Shown: one piece after another, positions 1 to 6,928 of the stretch
Position numbering within the stretch: the stretch's first letter is position 1
Layout: each line of letters starts with the position of its first letter
NCBI GenBank assembly: GCA_015233485.1
Contig: JADFXO010000003.1
Location: 1-33,024, forward strand
DNA length: 33,024 nucleotides
Reading direction: 5' to 3'
Source: Nitrospirota bacterium
Lineage (GTDB): Bacteria > Nitrospirota > Thermodesulfovibrionia > Thermodesulfovibrionales > Magnetobacteriaceae
Position numbers and translations under genes: made by a program
The notes under the pieces: generated by a model
What the model was told of the DNA's origin: nothing
Database searches by the model: none
The model's input: only the letters and a program-made list of their open reading frames with translations

Positions 1-1
1 T

Positions 2-694
2 GAGCTGCCCGATGGAAGCATATTGCATATAGAGATCCAAAGTGCATCGGACGGTACGATGTTGAAGCGGATGTATCTCTATTCGGCGCTAATATTTTGC
101 CAGTATGGGAGGCTGCCGAGGCAGATTGTCTTGTATGTAGGAAACAAGCCTCACAGCATGGAAAATCAAATAGGGCAGTATTCCTATGAGATAATAGATA
201 TTCGTGATATAAACTGTTCGGAATTATTACGGAGCAACAAACCTGAGGACGCGGTATTGGCGCTGCTATGCAACTCTGACAATATGGATGTAACAATATC
301 CATGATTTTAGAGAAGTTATCGGTGTTGCCGGAAAAAACCATGAATGATTACATCGTAAAATTGCTGAATCTGGCAGATTTACGGAAGATGTCTGAGAAA
401 GTAAGGAAGGAGGTAGAAAAGATGCCTATAACGATTGATGCAAGAGAGACCTGGCTTTATAAGGAAGGCTTAAGTGATGGTGAACTTAAAGGGTTAAGTG
501 AGGGAAAACTTGAGGGGCTGTTTGAGGGTATCGAATTAGGGCTTGAACTCAAATATGGCACTGCCGGGCTTGAATTGATGACCAGGGCCAGGGCTATAAC
601 TACCATTGATAAATTGGAGGAATTTAAGAATCTCATAAAGAAGGCCGCGTCAGTTGATGAGTTGAAAGGGTTCTTAGACAATAGCGTTGTGTGA
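2..694 (+). CDS. Rpn-family PD-(D/E)XK nuclease / putative transposase-like protein, 5' partial
   Basis: The open frame runs in from the left edge, so the N-terminus is missing; the TTG at 23 is only the first start-like codon in the window and is not the true start. The first visible residues read ELPDGSILHIEIQS, the core of the Rpn (recombination-promoting nuclease) / PD-(D/E)XK transposase-like family, where the E-x-Q of HIEIQ is part of the nuclease site. About 120 residues of helical sequence follow. The tail carries a short Gly/Glu-rich repeat (GLSDGELKGLSEGKLEGL) and a helical C-terminus ending in KAASVDELKGFLD, as is common in this family. The upstream catalytic Asp would lie off the window. 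Members are often multicopy and mobile, but no terminal repeats are visible here. It converges on the truncated response-regulator gene. Family assignment is fairly sure; activity is unknown. Confidence 0.75.
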   Translation, partial: ELPDGSILHIEIQSASDGTMLKRMYLYSALIFCQYGRLPRQIVLYVGNKPHSMENQIGQYSYEIIDIRDINCSELLRSNKPEDAVLALLCNSDNMDVTISMILEKLSVLPEKTMNDYIVKLLNLADLRKMSEKVRKEVEKMPITIDARETWLYKEGLSDGELKGLSEGKLEGLFEGIELGLELKYGTAGLELMTRARAITTIDKLEEFKNLIKKAASVDELKGFLDNSVV

Positions 695-736
695 AGCCGA
701 CACGACAGCACAGATTAAAAAGGTGGCCGCTACCGC

Positions 737-802
737 GATGCCGGTCATCTGCGCAGGGGATGCCGGTCATCTGCGCAGGGGATGCCGCTCACCTGCGAAC
801 GC
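737..802 (+). repeat. 22-bp direct tandem repeat, two exact copies plus one degenerate copy
   Basis: Positions 737-758 and 759-780 are identical 22-mers starting GATGCCGGTCATCTGCGC. Positions 781-802 are a third copy with several mismatches. The array lies in the gap between two convergent genes and overlaps the aberrant 3' tail of the truncated response regulator. It has no spacers, so it is not a CRISPR array. Confidence 0.85.
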
Positions 803-1077
803 ATATCGAAACAGACCCTATAAGTAACAAAAATAACAGGAATACCGGCTGTCGCGGCGTTGGCTTTCAAACGGCGGCACGTCTCAAACCCGTCAATTCC
901 AGGCATCATAACGTCTAACAGAATTATATCGGGTTTGTCCTTTGCGGCCTTATCCAAAGCACGCAAACCATCTGTGGCAAAAGATAGTTTATACGTATCT
1001 TTCAATATCTGCCTCATGATTTGCCTGTTGCCGGCCTCATCGTCAGCTATAAGCACGCTCCATTTAACTTCCGTCAT
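745..1077 (-). pseudogene. Truncated response-regulator receiver (REC) gene
   Basis: The first ~86 residues are a clear REC domain: acidic pair D12-D13 (LIADDE), phospho-acceptor D55 (ILLDVMMPG) and the beta4 strand IPVIFVT. Homology then stops, and the remaining ~24 residues (from YRVCFDMRS) resemble nothing in a REC domain. The conserved beta5 Lys and helix 5 are absent; a complete REC needs about 120 residues. The tail is encoded partly by the 22-bp tandem repeats. The domain is a close paralogue of the REC at the N-terminus of the kinase just upstream (shared YKLSFA, KPDIILLD, RLKAN/QLKAN). Its ATG overlaps the kinase stop (ATGA) behind a GGAGAT ribosome site, so it was once a coupled second gene. 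I call it a remnant; a short stand-alone product cannot be excluded. Confidence 0.7.
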
Positions 1078-2249
1078 TTTATATCTCCATGAGGTGTTGC
1101 AAGTGGCAGCTCTATGACAAACTGTGCTCCATCATCTATATTTGAAACAGAGATTTTCCCGTTCATTTTTCTCTCTATGATAGCTTTGGACATGTATAGG
1201 CCTATTCCTGTCCCTTCTTCTCCTTTAGTTGTTACATATGGTTCAAAGAGCTTCTCCATCACCGCATTGCCTATACCACCGCCATTGTCGCTTATGGAAG
1301 CAACAACTTTATCGTTTACCTCTTTAATCTCCACAGTAATCAGCCCATCATCTGTAAGAAGCCCTTTTTTTCTTCTTGTATTTATAGCGTCACGGCTGTT
1401 GTTTATCAGATTCAGGATAACCTGCTTTAGTTCATTGCGATAACCTATAGAATATATACGGCGTGTCTTTGGTGTATTTATCTGAACATGGATGGCGCTG
1501 CTTGTCAATAGATTTGAAAAAAGCGAAACTACCTCGTAAAAGGCCTCCGTTACATCGAATATGTCTTTTTGTTTGGATGGTTTAAGAAAGTTCCGGAAAT
1601 CATCCACGGTGTGGGACATTAGATTAATTAATCCCATTCCCTGGCTTACAAACTCCTCAAGATCCTTCTCATCTGCCTCCCCTGACGCGAACGATTCAGA
1701 AATCCACTGCATTATAAGGCCTAATTGATTTAACGGCTGCTTCCATTGATGGGCTATAGCGGAAATCATCTCGCCCATCGCCGCCATCTTGGACTGCTGA
1801 ATGAGCAGCTGCTCCTCTAATCTGCATTTGTTAACTTCCTCTTCCACCCTTTTTTCCAGGTGCCGTTGCAGGTTATATAACTTCAAATGGGTTTCTATAC
1901 GGGATATTACCTCATCGCTCTGAAATGGTTTACACACATAATCCACCGCCCCTCTTTTAAACGCGTTAACCTTCTCGGCGCTTTCTGTCAACGCGCTGAT
2001 AAAGATAACCGGAATATCAGAGGTTGTGGGGTTGGCTTTTAATTGATCACAAGTTTCATACCCGTCCATCTCCGGCATCAGGATATCAAGAAGGATTATG
2101 TCCGGCTTTACATGCTTTGCCGACTCTATCGCCATAGCGCCGCTCTGCGCGAACGATAGTTTATACTTATCTTGCAGCATCTGCCTTAGCAGATGCCTGA
2201 TGGTATGTTCATCGTCAACTATTAACACTGTCCATTTGGGTTCTGTCAT
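1074..2249 (-). CDS. REC-histidine kinase (response receiver sensor kinase)
   Basis: A soluble two-component protein of 391 residues with no membrane segment. Residues 1-125 are a receiver domain with D12-D13, phospho-acceptor D55 in LLDILMPEMDG and Lys107 in VDYVCKPF. A short coiled linker (about 128-155) leads to a HisKA-type H-box with His167 in AIAHQWKQPLNQ. A HATPase_c domain follows with an N-box (NLINNSRDAI) and G-boxes (DNGGGIG, GTGIGLYM). Such proteins receive phosphate on REC and modulate their own kinase activity. I chose the ATG at 2249 because AGGAGG lies 6-7 bases upstream; an ATG at 2276 would add nine residues without such a site. The truncated REC gene overlaps its 3' end. 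The input signal is not visible. Confidence 0.9.
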   Translation of the reverse strand: MTEPKWTVLIVDDEHTIRHLLRQMLQDKYKLSFAQSGAMAIESAKHVKPDIILLDILMPEMDGYETCDQLKANPTTSDIPVIFISALTESAEKVNAFKRGAVDYVCKPFQSDEVISRIETHLKLYNLQRHLEKRVEEEVNKCRLEEQLLIQQSKMAAMGEMISAIAHQWKQPLNQLGLIMQWISESFASGEADEKDLEEFVSQGMGLINLMSHTVDDFRNFLKPSKQKDIFDVTEAFYEVVSLFSNLLTSSAIHVQINTPKTRRIYSIGYRNELKQVILNLINNSRDAINTRRKKGLLTDDGLITVEIKEVNDKVVASISDNGGGIGNAVMEKLFEPYVTTKGEEGTGIGLYMSKAIIERKMNGKISVSNIDDGAQFVIELPLATPHGDIK

Positions 2250-2416
2250 TTTGTACCTCCTGGGCCTGCCTTTCAAACAAATTATGGCGAAATCAGGATA
2301 ACCTTACATAGTCCGTCGATTTTTATCGTTCAGATAAAACTGTAGCAGGGTCGCATCATTTTTTAAAAATATCAAGTTTTGTATTCTTTATAATACATAA
2401 AAGCTCTAACGGTTAC

Positions 2417-3991
2417 TTACTCATTGATTAGTTTATCCTTGTGGAGTTTATACTCGATACTGTCCACAAGGGCGTGCCACGACGCCTCTATAACATTAGG
2501 GCTTACGCCTACTGTGCCCCAGCGTGAGCTGTGGTCGCCGGACTCGATAAGCACGCGCACCCCTGACGATGTCCCCGCGCCACCAGACAGCACCCTTACC
2601 TTATAGTCGTGCAGCGAGACTTCCTTCAGGGCGGGATAATATCTCTCAAGCGCCTTTCTCAGGGCATTGTCAAGGGCATTGACCGGGCCATTTCCTTCGG
2701 CGGCCGTATGCACCAGTTCGCCGTCGGGCAGTTTCATCTTTATAATCGCAGTGTTTGTTGATGTGCTTTCGTGACATGTTTTTTGGGTCATAAGCTGAAA
2801 ACCGAGAAACTCGAAGGCCGCCTTGTATTGGCCGGTTTCCTTTTTTATCATAAGCTCGAACGAGGCCTCCGCCCCCTCAAACTGATAACCCTGGTTTTCA
2901 AGTCCTTTCAGGAGATCAAGAATCTTATTGGCGTCCCCCATATGAACTCCAAACTCTTCGGCCTTTCTTTGAAGGGTGCTTTTACCGGCGAGATCAGAGA
3001 TCAGTATTCTTTGGGAGTTGCCGACCAGGGCCGGCTCTATGTGTTCATATGTGCTTGCGTGCTTTATGATGGCGCTTACGTGCATACCGCCCTTGTGCGC
3101 AAAGGCGCTGTCGCCGACATAGGGCTGACGCTTGAAGTGCGGCATGTTTGCTATCTCTGTCACGTAGCGCGATACGTCTCTGAGCTGTGTAAGTCCGGAG
3201 CTGCCGCTACCAAGACATTCATAACCCAGCTTGAGCTGGAGATTGGGTATGATGGAGCAGAGGTTGGCGTTTCCGCACCTCTCGCCAAGCCCATTAATCG
3301 TCCCCTGCACCTGCACGGCACCGGCGCGCACGGCCTCTAAGGTGTTTGCCACGGCGCAGTCTGAGTCATTATGGGCGTGAATGCCTATCGGAGCGGCTAC
3401 TGCCCTTATTACATCGGCGGTAATACGGTGAATTTGTTCGGGCAGACACCCGCCGTTGGTATCACAAAGCACCAGACAATCTGCCCCGCCATCAACGGCT
3501 GCCCTCAGACATTCAATGGCGTATCCGGGATTGTTGATATAGCCCTGAAAAAAATGCTCAGCGTCGAAAAATACCTTTTTTACATGCGATTTCAGAAATC
3601 TAAAGGAGTCGCGTATGATGCGCAAATTCTCCTCATTTTCTATCCCCAGTGCATGGCGGACGTGGAAATCCCAAGTCTTGCCGAATATGGTAACGCACCC
3701 TGTGCCTGCTTCGACAAGCGCCCTGAGGTTATTATCATCTTCCGCATTTACACCCGGACGATGGGTGCTGCCAAAGGCCGCGATAACCGCCGTTTTGAGC
3801 TTCATAGTTCTGATTTGCCTGAAATACTCCGCGTCTTTCGGGTTTGAGGCGGGCATACCGCCTTCGATAAAGTGAATGCCGAATGCGTCAAGCCTTTCTG
3901 TTATCAGGAGCTTGTCCTCAAGCGTGAGGGAGATGTCCTCGGCCTGAGTGCCGTCTCTTAATGTTGTGTCGTATATTTCGATAGTTTTCAT
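2417..3991 (-). CDS. cimA: (R)-citramalate synthase
   Basis: The 524-residue protein belongs to the HMGL/isopropylmalate-synthase family. It begins with IEIYDTTLRDGTQAED, the metal- and substrate-binding start of the TIM barrel, and has the IHAHNDSDCAVANTLEA and NGLGERCGNANL motifs. The C-terminal third is a LeuA-type regulatory dimer domain (about 400-520). Length and the extended DGTQAEDISLTLEDK start fit the CimA-type citramalate synthases rather than LeuA. The enzyme condenses pyruvate with acetyl-CoA to (R)-citramalate, the first step of the threonine-independent route to isoleucine, in the cytosol. No Shine-Dalgarno sequence precedes the ATG, and a promoter-like element ends about 10 bases upstream, so the message may be nearly leaderless. 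Neighbours give no operon link. A homocitrate-type function is less likely. Confidence 0.93.
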   Translation of the reverse strand: MKTIEIYDTTLRDGTQAEDISLTLEDKLLITERLDAFGIHFIEGGMPASNPKDAEYFRQIRTMKLKTAVIAAFGSTHRPGVNAEDDNNLRALVEAGTGCVTIFGKTWDFHVRHALGIENEENLRIIRDSFRFLKSHVKKVFFDAEHFFQGYINNPGYAIECLRAAVDGGADCLVLCDTNGGCLPEQIHRITADVIRAVAAPIGIHAHNDSDCAVANTLEAVRAGAVQVQGTINGLGERCGNANLCSIIPNLQLKLGYECLGSGSSGLTQLRDVSRYVTEIANMPHFKRQPYVGDSAFAHKGGMHVSAIIKHASTYEHIEPALVGNSQRILISDLAGKSTLQRKAEEFGVHMGDANKILDLLKGLENQGYQFEGAEASFELMIKKETGQYKAAFEFLGFQLMTQKTCHESTSTNTAIIKMKLPDGELVHTAAEGNGPVNALDNALRKALERYYPALKEVSLHDYKVRVLSGGAGTSSGVRVLIESGDHSSRWGTVGVSPNVIEASWHALVDSIEYKLHKDKLINE

Positions 3992-4000
3992 GTGGTTTAT

Positions 4001-4028
4001 AGTATCACACCGGCGGCTACCGCGTCTA
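4001..4028 (-). promoter_or_regulatory. Possible sigma-70 promoter of the citramalate synthase gene
   Basis: On the minus strand, TAGACG (4023-4028) is followed after 16 bases by GATACT (4001-4006), with a TG two bases before the -10 (extended -10). Transcription would begin only a few bases before the ATG at 3991, consistent with the absence of a ribosome-binding site. The match is partial. Confidence 0.3.
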
Positions 4029-4096
4029 TTTGAAAGTTAAATATACCAGGGCAAACGCACAGCTCCTATCATTACTCATAAGGTTGCAACCTGGCC

Positions 4097-4831
4097 TTAG
4101 CTCGTCCCTTTTTGGAGTAAGATAGTAATGTACCCCGCCTGTTTTTTAAGTAACGGTATTCTTTCTAACAACACACTCTCTATCGGCATCAGCGCCTCCA
4201 GCATGTGGCTGAAAATACTGGTTTCAATAAACTCCGCGGTCGAAAAATGCTTCCTGAAAATATTAATATCAGAGGGGCTTAGAGGCACATCTGTGCCCTT
4301 GTACTCGTCTATAATGTTGTGCTTTATATAGCGCATGATGTTGATAGCAATATTTGCCGTGTATGGTTCGCAGAAGGCGGCCTTCCCCCCTGTCTTTAAA
4401 ACCCTTGCAATTTCAGGGACAACCCTGTCAAGTGTCACATGGTGGAGGACGGCATTGCCAAACACAAAGTCAAAGCGCTCGTCGCCGAAGGGGATTTCCT
4501 CCGCGTTGCCTATATATGGATTAATATTGTCTATTGAATTCACCCGCATTCGCTCTTTAAGCACCCCAATGCTGGAGGCGGAGATGTCAAAGGCGTCAAC
4601 CATCTTACAGACCTTCGCCAGCAGGCATGTTGTCCATCCTGCCCCGCAGCCCACATCCAGCAATGACGATTCCTTATTCTGCAGGTTGAAGAATTTAACA
4701 ATCGGCCTCAGGTTAATATGCCGCGCAAAAACCTCTTCGTATGTCTTTTCTATCTTCAGGCTATCAGGTTTTTTTAATAAATCACCGGCCTTTTTGTTCC
4801 ACTTAAGCTCTTCTTCGTCGTATTTTCCCAT
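4097..4831 (-). CDS. Class I SAM-dependent methyltransferase
   Basis: The 244-residue protein has a Rossmann-type methyltransferase core. Motif I is LLDVGCGAGW (about 57-66), an acidic loop follows in DAFDIS, and motif IV/post-I is FDFVFGNAVLHHV with EIARVLKTGGKAAFCEP after it. This is the UbiE/COQ5-like Methyltransf_11 arrangement. The N-terminal ~50 residues and the C-terminal helical part (ending EALMPIESVLLERIPLLKKQ) are variable regions that would determine the substrate, which cannot be read from sequence. AGGAGAT stands about 8-10 bases before the ATG. It lies divergent from the exopolysaccharide operon, so a role in modifying polysaccharide or lipid is possible but unproven. Confidence 0.85.
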   Translation of the reverse strand: MGKYDEEELKWNKKAGDLLKKPDSLKIEKTYEEVFARHINLRPIVKFFNLQNKESSLLDVGCGAGWTTCLLAKVCKMVDAFDISASSIGVLKERMRVNSIDNINPYIGNAEEIPFGDERFDFVFGNAVLHHVTLDRVVPEIARVLKTGGKAAFCEPYTANIAINIMRYIKHNIIDEYKGTDVPLSPSDINIFRKHFSTAEFIETSIFSHMLEALMPIESVLLERIPLLKKQAGYITILLQKGTS

Positions 4832-4868
4832 CTTTAATTATCTCCTGAGTGTCTCTATCTCCTGTTTG

Positions 4869-4897
4869 AGCGTATCATAATCAGCAGCAGCTGTCAA
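4869..4897 (-). promoter_or_regulatory. Putative sigma-70 promoter of the methyltransferase gene
   Basis: Minus strand: a perfect -35 TTGACA (4892-4897), 17-base spacer, and a weak -10 TACGCT (4869-4874). The predicted start is about 30 bases before the ATG at 4831, leaving room for the AGGAGAT ribosome site. The same TTGACA...TACGCT pair with an 18-base spacer precedes the two-CW gene. Confidence 0.5.
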
Positions 4898-5025
4898 TGT
4901 CCTGCCGCGAATTATTATCTCTCGGTGTCATATTTCTGACGCGTTCTGAGGGTTGCCGGGAAAATTATTAACAGGCGGAATACGCCGAGGCGTGGTGTTT
5001 GGCGTGGTTGCTTGTTCTTGCGGCG

Positions 5026-5042
5026 TTGGCACAACAATTGCA
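5026..5042 (+). promoter_or_regulatory. Sigma-54 (-24/-12) promoter of the exopolysaccharide operon
   Basis: TTGGCAC (5026-5032) is followed by five bases (AACAA) and TTGCA (5038-5042), so the invariant GG and GC are 12 positions apart as required. This is an almost perfect match to the sigma-54 consensus. Predicted transcription starts near 5053, about 38 bases before the ATG of the first gene, which has an AGAGGAGG ribosome site (5075-5082). Two exact GGCGTGGT octamers (4989-4996, 5001-5008) and a GGCG-N5-CGCC inverted repeat (4974-4986) lie just upstream and could be activator sites. No enhancer-binding regulator is encoded in the window. Confidence 0.8.
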
Positions 5043-5090
5043 GGTGGGTGTCTAAAGGTCTGTAGTAATATTTGAGAGGAGGCATGGGAT

Positions 5091-5735
5091 ATGGCTGATT
5101 ATAAGAGACTGATAAGCGGCAACAAGCGGGAGCTGCTGAACTTTAAGGGTAATCTGTTGAGCACTGCTGCCGGTAAGACCGTGAAGTCAATCATGGTAAC
5201 GAGCGCGATGAATGGGGAGGGCAAGACAACTGCGGCTTTGAGTTTGGCGTATACGCTGGCAGTCAACGCAAAGGACAATGTTTATTTAGCGGACGGTTCA
5301 TGGAATTCTCCCAAGATGGATAAGATATTTAATATGGGAGAAGTGCCGGGCATCTCGGATTATTTTCGTGGTGAGATAGACCTGGATACGATTGTGCGGC
5401 AGACTCAGACTATAAATCTTTCCGTAATTCCATTTGGCAAGAAGACCAACAATTCTATGGAGATATTGAAGCCGGCGCTGTTAAAAGAGAAGATTGATGA
5501 GTTGAGAAGCAGGTGCGATTATGTTATTTTCGATTCCGCCTCCATAATGGGCTCAGCAGACATCGCTGTGTTGTCCACTTTCTTTGATGGAGTGATCCTG
5601 GTAGTAGAGTGCGAAAAGACAAAATGGCAGGTAGTGGATTTGGCTAAAAGCAAATTGGAATCCGCTGGTGCAAACATCATCGGAGCCGTATTAAATAAAA
5701 GAAAATTTTACATTCCGAGGTGGTTATATGGATAG
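5091..5735 (+). CDS. CpsD/CapB-type BY-kinase-like P-loop ATPase
   Basis: At 214 residues it matches the cytoplasmic half of bacterial tyrosine kinases that partner a Wzz-type membrane protein. Walker A is MNGEGKTT (about 40-47, K45). The Walker A' strand reads VYLADGSWNSP, keeping the first Asp (D68) but with Ser where the second Asp normally sits. Walker B is DYVIFDSA (D148). The C-terminus ends KRKFYIPRWLYG with only two tyrosines, not the long Tyr cluster of classical BY-kinases. Thus it may be a weak kinase or act mainly as an ATPase/scaffold. The usual job is to control polymer length and export through cycles with the Wzz protein, encoded two genes downstream. It is the first gene of the operon and overlaps the next by 8 bases. 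Confidence 0.8.
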   Translation: MADYKRLISGNKRELLNFKGNLLSTAAGKTVKSIMVTSAMNGEGKTTAALSLAYTLAVNAKDNVYLADGSWNSPKMDKIFNMGEVPGISDYFRGEIDLDTIVRQTQTINLSVIPFGKKTNNSMEILKPALLKEKIDELRSRCDYVIFDSASIMGSADIAVLSTFFDGVILVVECEKTKWQVVDLAKSKLESAGANIIGAVLNKRKFYIPRWLYG

Positions 5736-6915
5736 ACTTAGTTCAGCTCCAAAACGGTTTATAAACAGACGGGTTATTAGCAGTCTGTTTATTTGCATTT
5801 CTTTGTTGACGCTGGCAGTTGGCTGCTCAACGGTAGAGCCAAAAGGTGCTCAGGAAGGCAGCGTCGCTTTTACAAACTCAGGCTACAACAATGCAGCTAG
5901 CGACAACTTTACGGGTTTTAACACCTCGTATGACGTCTTCCCGGAATACCGCATAATGCCTGGAGATATACTGGAGGTCTTCTATAAGGTAGAGACCGGG
6001 AAGGTACAGGATTTCACGATTGAGGTTGATTACACTGTGACGGTTAAGTTCATCAATGCCCCTGAGATGAATGAAACACAGACAGTACGCCCGGACGGCA
6101 CCATTACGCTTCCATATATTGGTAATCTTTATGTCCTGGGGAAAACGCCGGATGCTCTTACCGCGGAGCTTAAAAAGTTCTACGCTAAGATACTGAAATA
6201 CCCTGATTTATATGTCTTAGTGCCGGATTTCAGGTCAACCCTGAAAGAATTCAAGGCGGATTTGCACACTGCCCCGCGCGGACTGAGCCGGCTTGTAACG
6301 GTCAGGCCGGATGGAATTGTTACGTTTCCCATTGTTGGCGATATGTTTGCGGCCAAAAGGTCGCTTAAAGAACTCAACGAAACACTCAACGGCTTCTACG
6401 AAAAGGTAATTCCCGGACTTCACGTAAATCTTTTCCTGGAAAAACAGTCGGGCTTTCTTGTCTACGTATTTGGCGAGGTGAAAAAACCTGGCGCGTTTCC
6501 TATTATAAAACCGATAAGCGTGTTAGAGGCGCTTGCCCTCTCGGAGAGCTTCCTGCCTTCGGCTAAAACGGCTAGTATCGTTGTGTTGAGAAAGACAAAA
6601 GAAAAGGTCATTGCTACGAAAGTTGCCCTTTCTGATTTGATAATCACAGCAGACAGGCAGGATATCATGATGCTTAATCCTGATGACATCGTGTATGTCC
6701 CAAGAAGGATTCTGTCCAACATGGCCGATGTAGCGAGAGACATATCTGATATAACGTTCTTCAGGGGCTGGGCGTTTGGCGGCAACTTGAGCTGGAATAT
6801 GTATAACGCGCCGACATCATCCGGGAGTAGTACTCCAGCAAATACGACCACTCAATCAACTTCAACGACGAACGCGATTACTGGCCAAACAACTACGACA
6901 ACTACGACTCGATAA
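5728..6915 (+). CDS. Wza-type polysaccharide export outer-membrane lipoprotein
   Basis: 395 residues with a lipoprotein signal: basic N-terminus, hydrophobic stretch and lipobox LAVGC with Cys33. Poly_export-type segments follow (YRIMPGDILEVFYK near residue 75). The motif VRPDGT/IVTxPxIG occurs twice (TVRPDGTITLPYIG and TVRPDGIVTFPIVG), suggesting a duplicated export domain. An SLBB-like domain is seen in VYVFGEVKKPGAFPI...SVLEALALSES and ends in a DDIVYVPR strand. The last ~40 residues are a Ser/Thr-rich low-complexity tail. The family forms the outer-membrane channel for capsule and exopolysaccharide export. It sits between the kinase-like gene and the Wzz-like gene, the classical secretion module. 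Confidence 0.9.
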   Translation: MDRLSSAPKRFINRRVISSLFICISLLTLAVGCSTVEPKGAQEGSVAFTNSGYNNAASDNFTGFNTSYDVFPEYRIMPGDILEVFYKVETGKVQDFTIEVDYTVTVKFINAPEMNETQTVRPDGTITLPYIGNLYVLGKTPDALTAELKKFYAKILKYPDLYVLVPDFRSTLKEFKADLHTAPRGLSRLVTVRPDGIVTFPIVGDMFAAKRSLKELNETLNGFYEKVIPGLHVNLFLEKQSGFLVYVFGEVKKPGAFPIIKPISVLEALALSESFLPSAKTASIVVLRKTKEKVIATKVALSDLIITADRQDIMMLNPDDIVYVPRRILSNMADVARDISDITFFRGWAFGGNLSWNMYNAPTSSGSSTPANTTTQSTSTTNAITGQTTTTTTTR

Positions 6916-6928
6916 GGAGGATATAAAG

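Noticed and set aside
737..802. Possible CRISPR array
   Set aside because: The 22-bp units are directly adjacent with no spacers and only two are exact.
2321..2339. Terminator of the citramalate synthase gene (TTTTATC-GTTCA-GATAAAA)
   Set aside because: The 7-bp stem is AT-rich and is not followed by a T-run on the minus strand.
4335..4880. Plus-strand frame of 181 residues opposite the methyltransferase gene
   Set aside because: It is antisense to a clear methyltransferase, has Ser/Pro-rich low-information sequence and no start signal.
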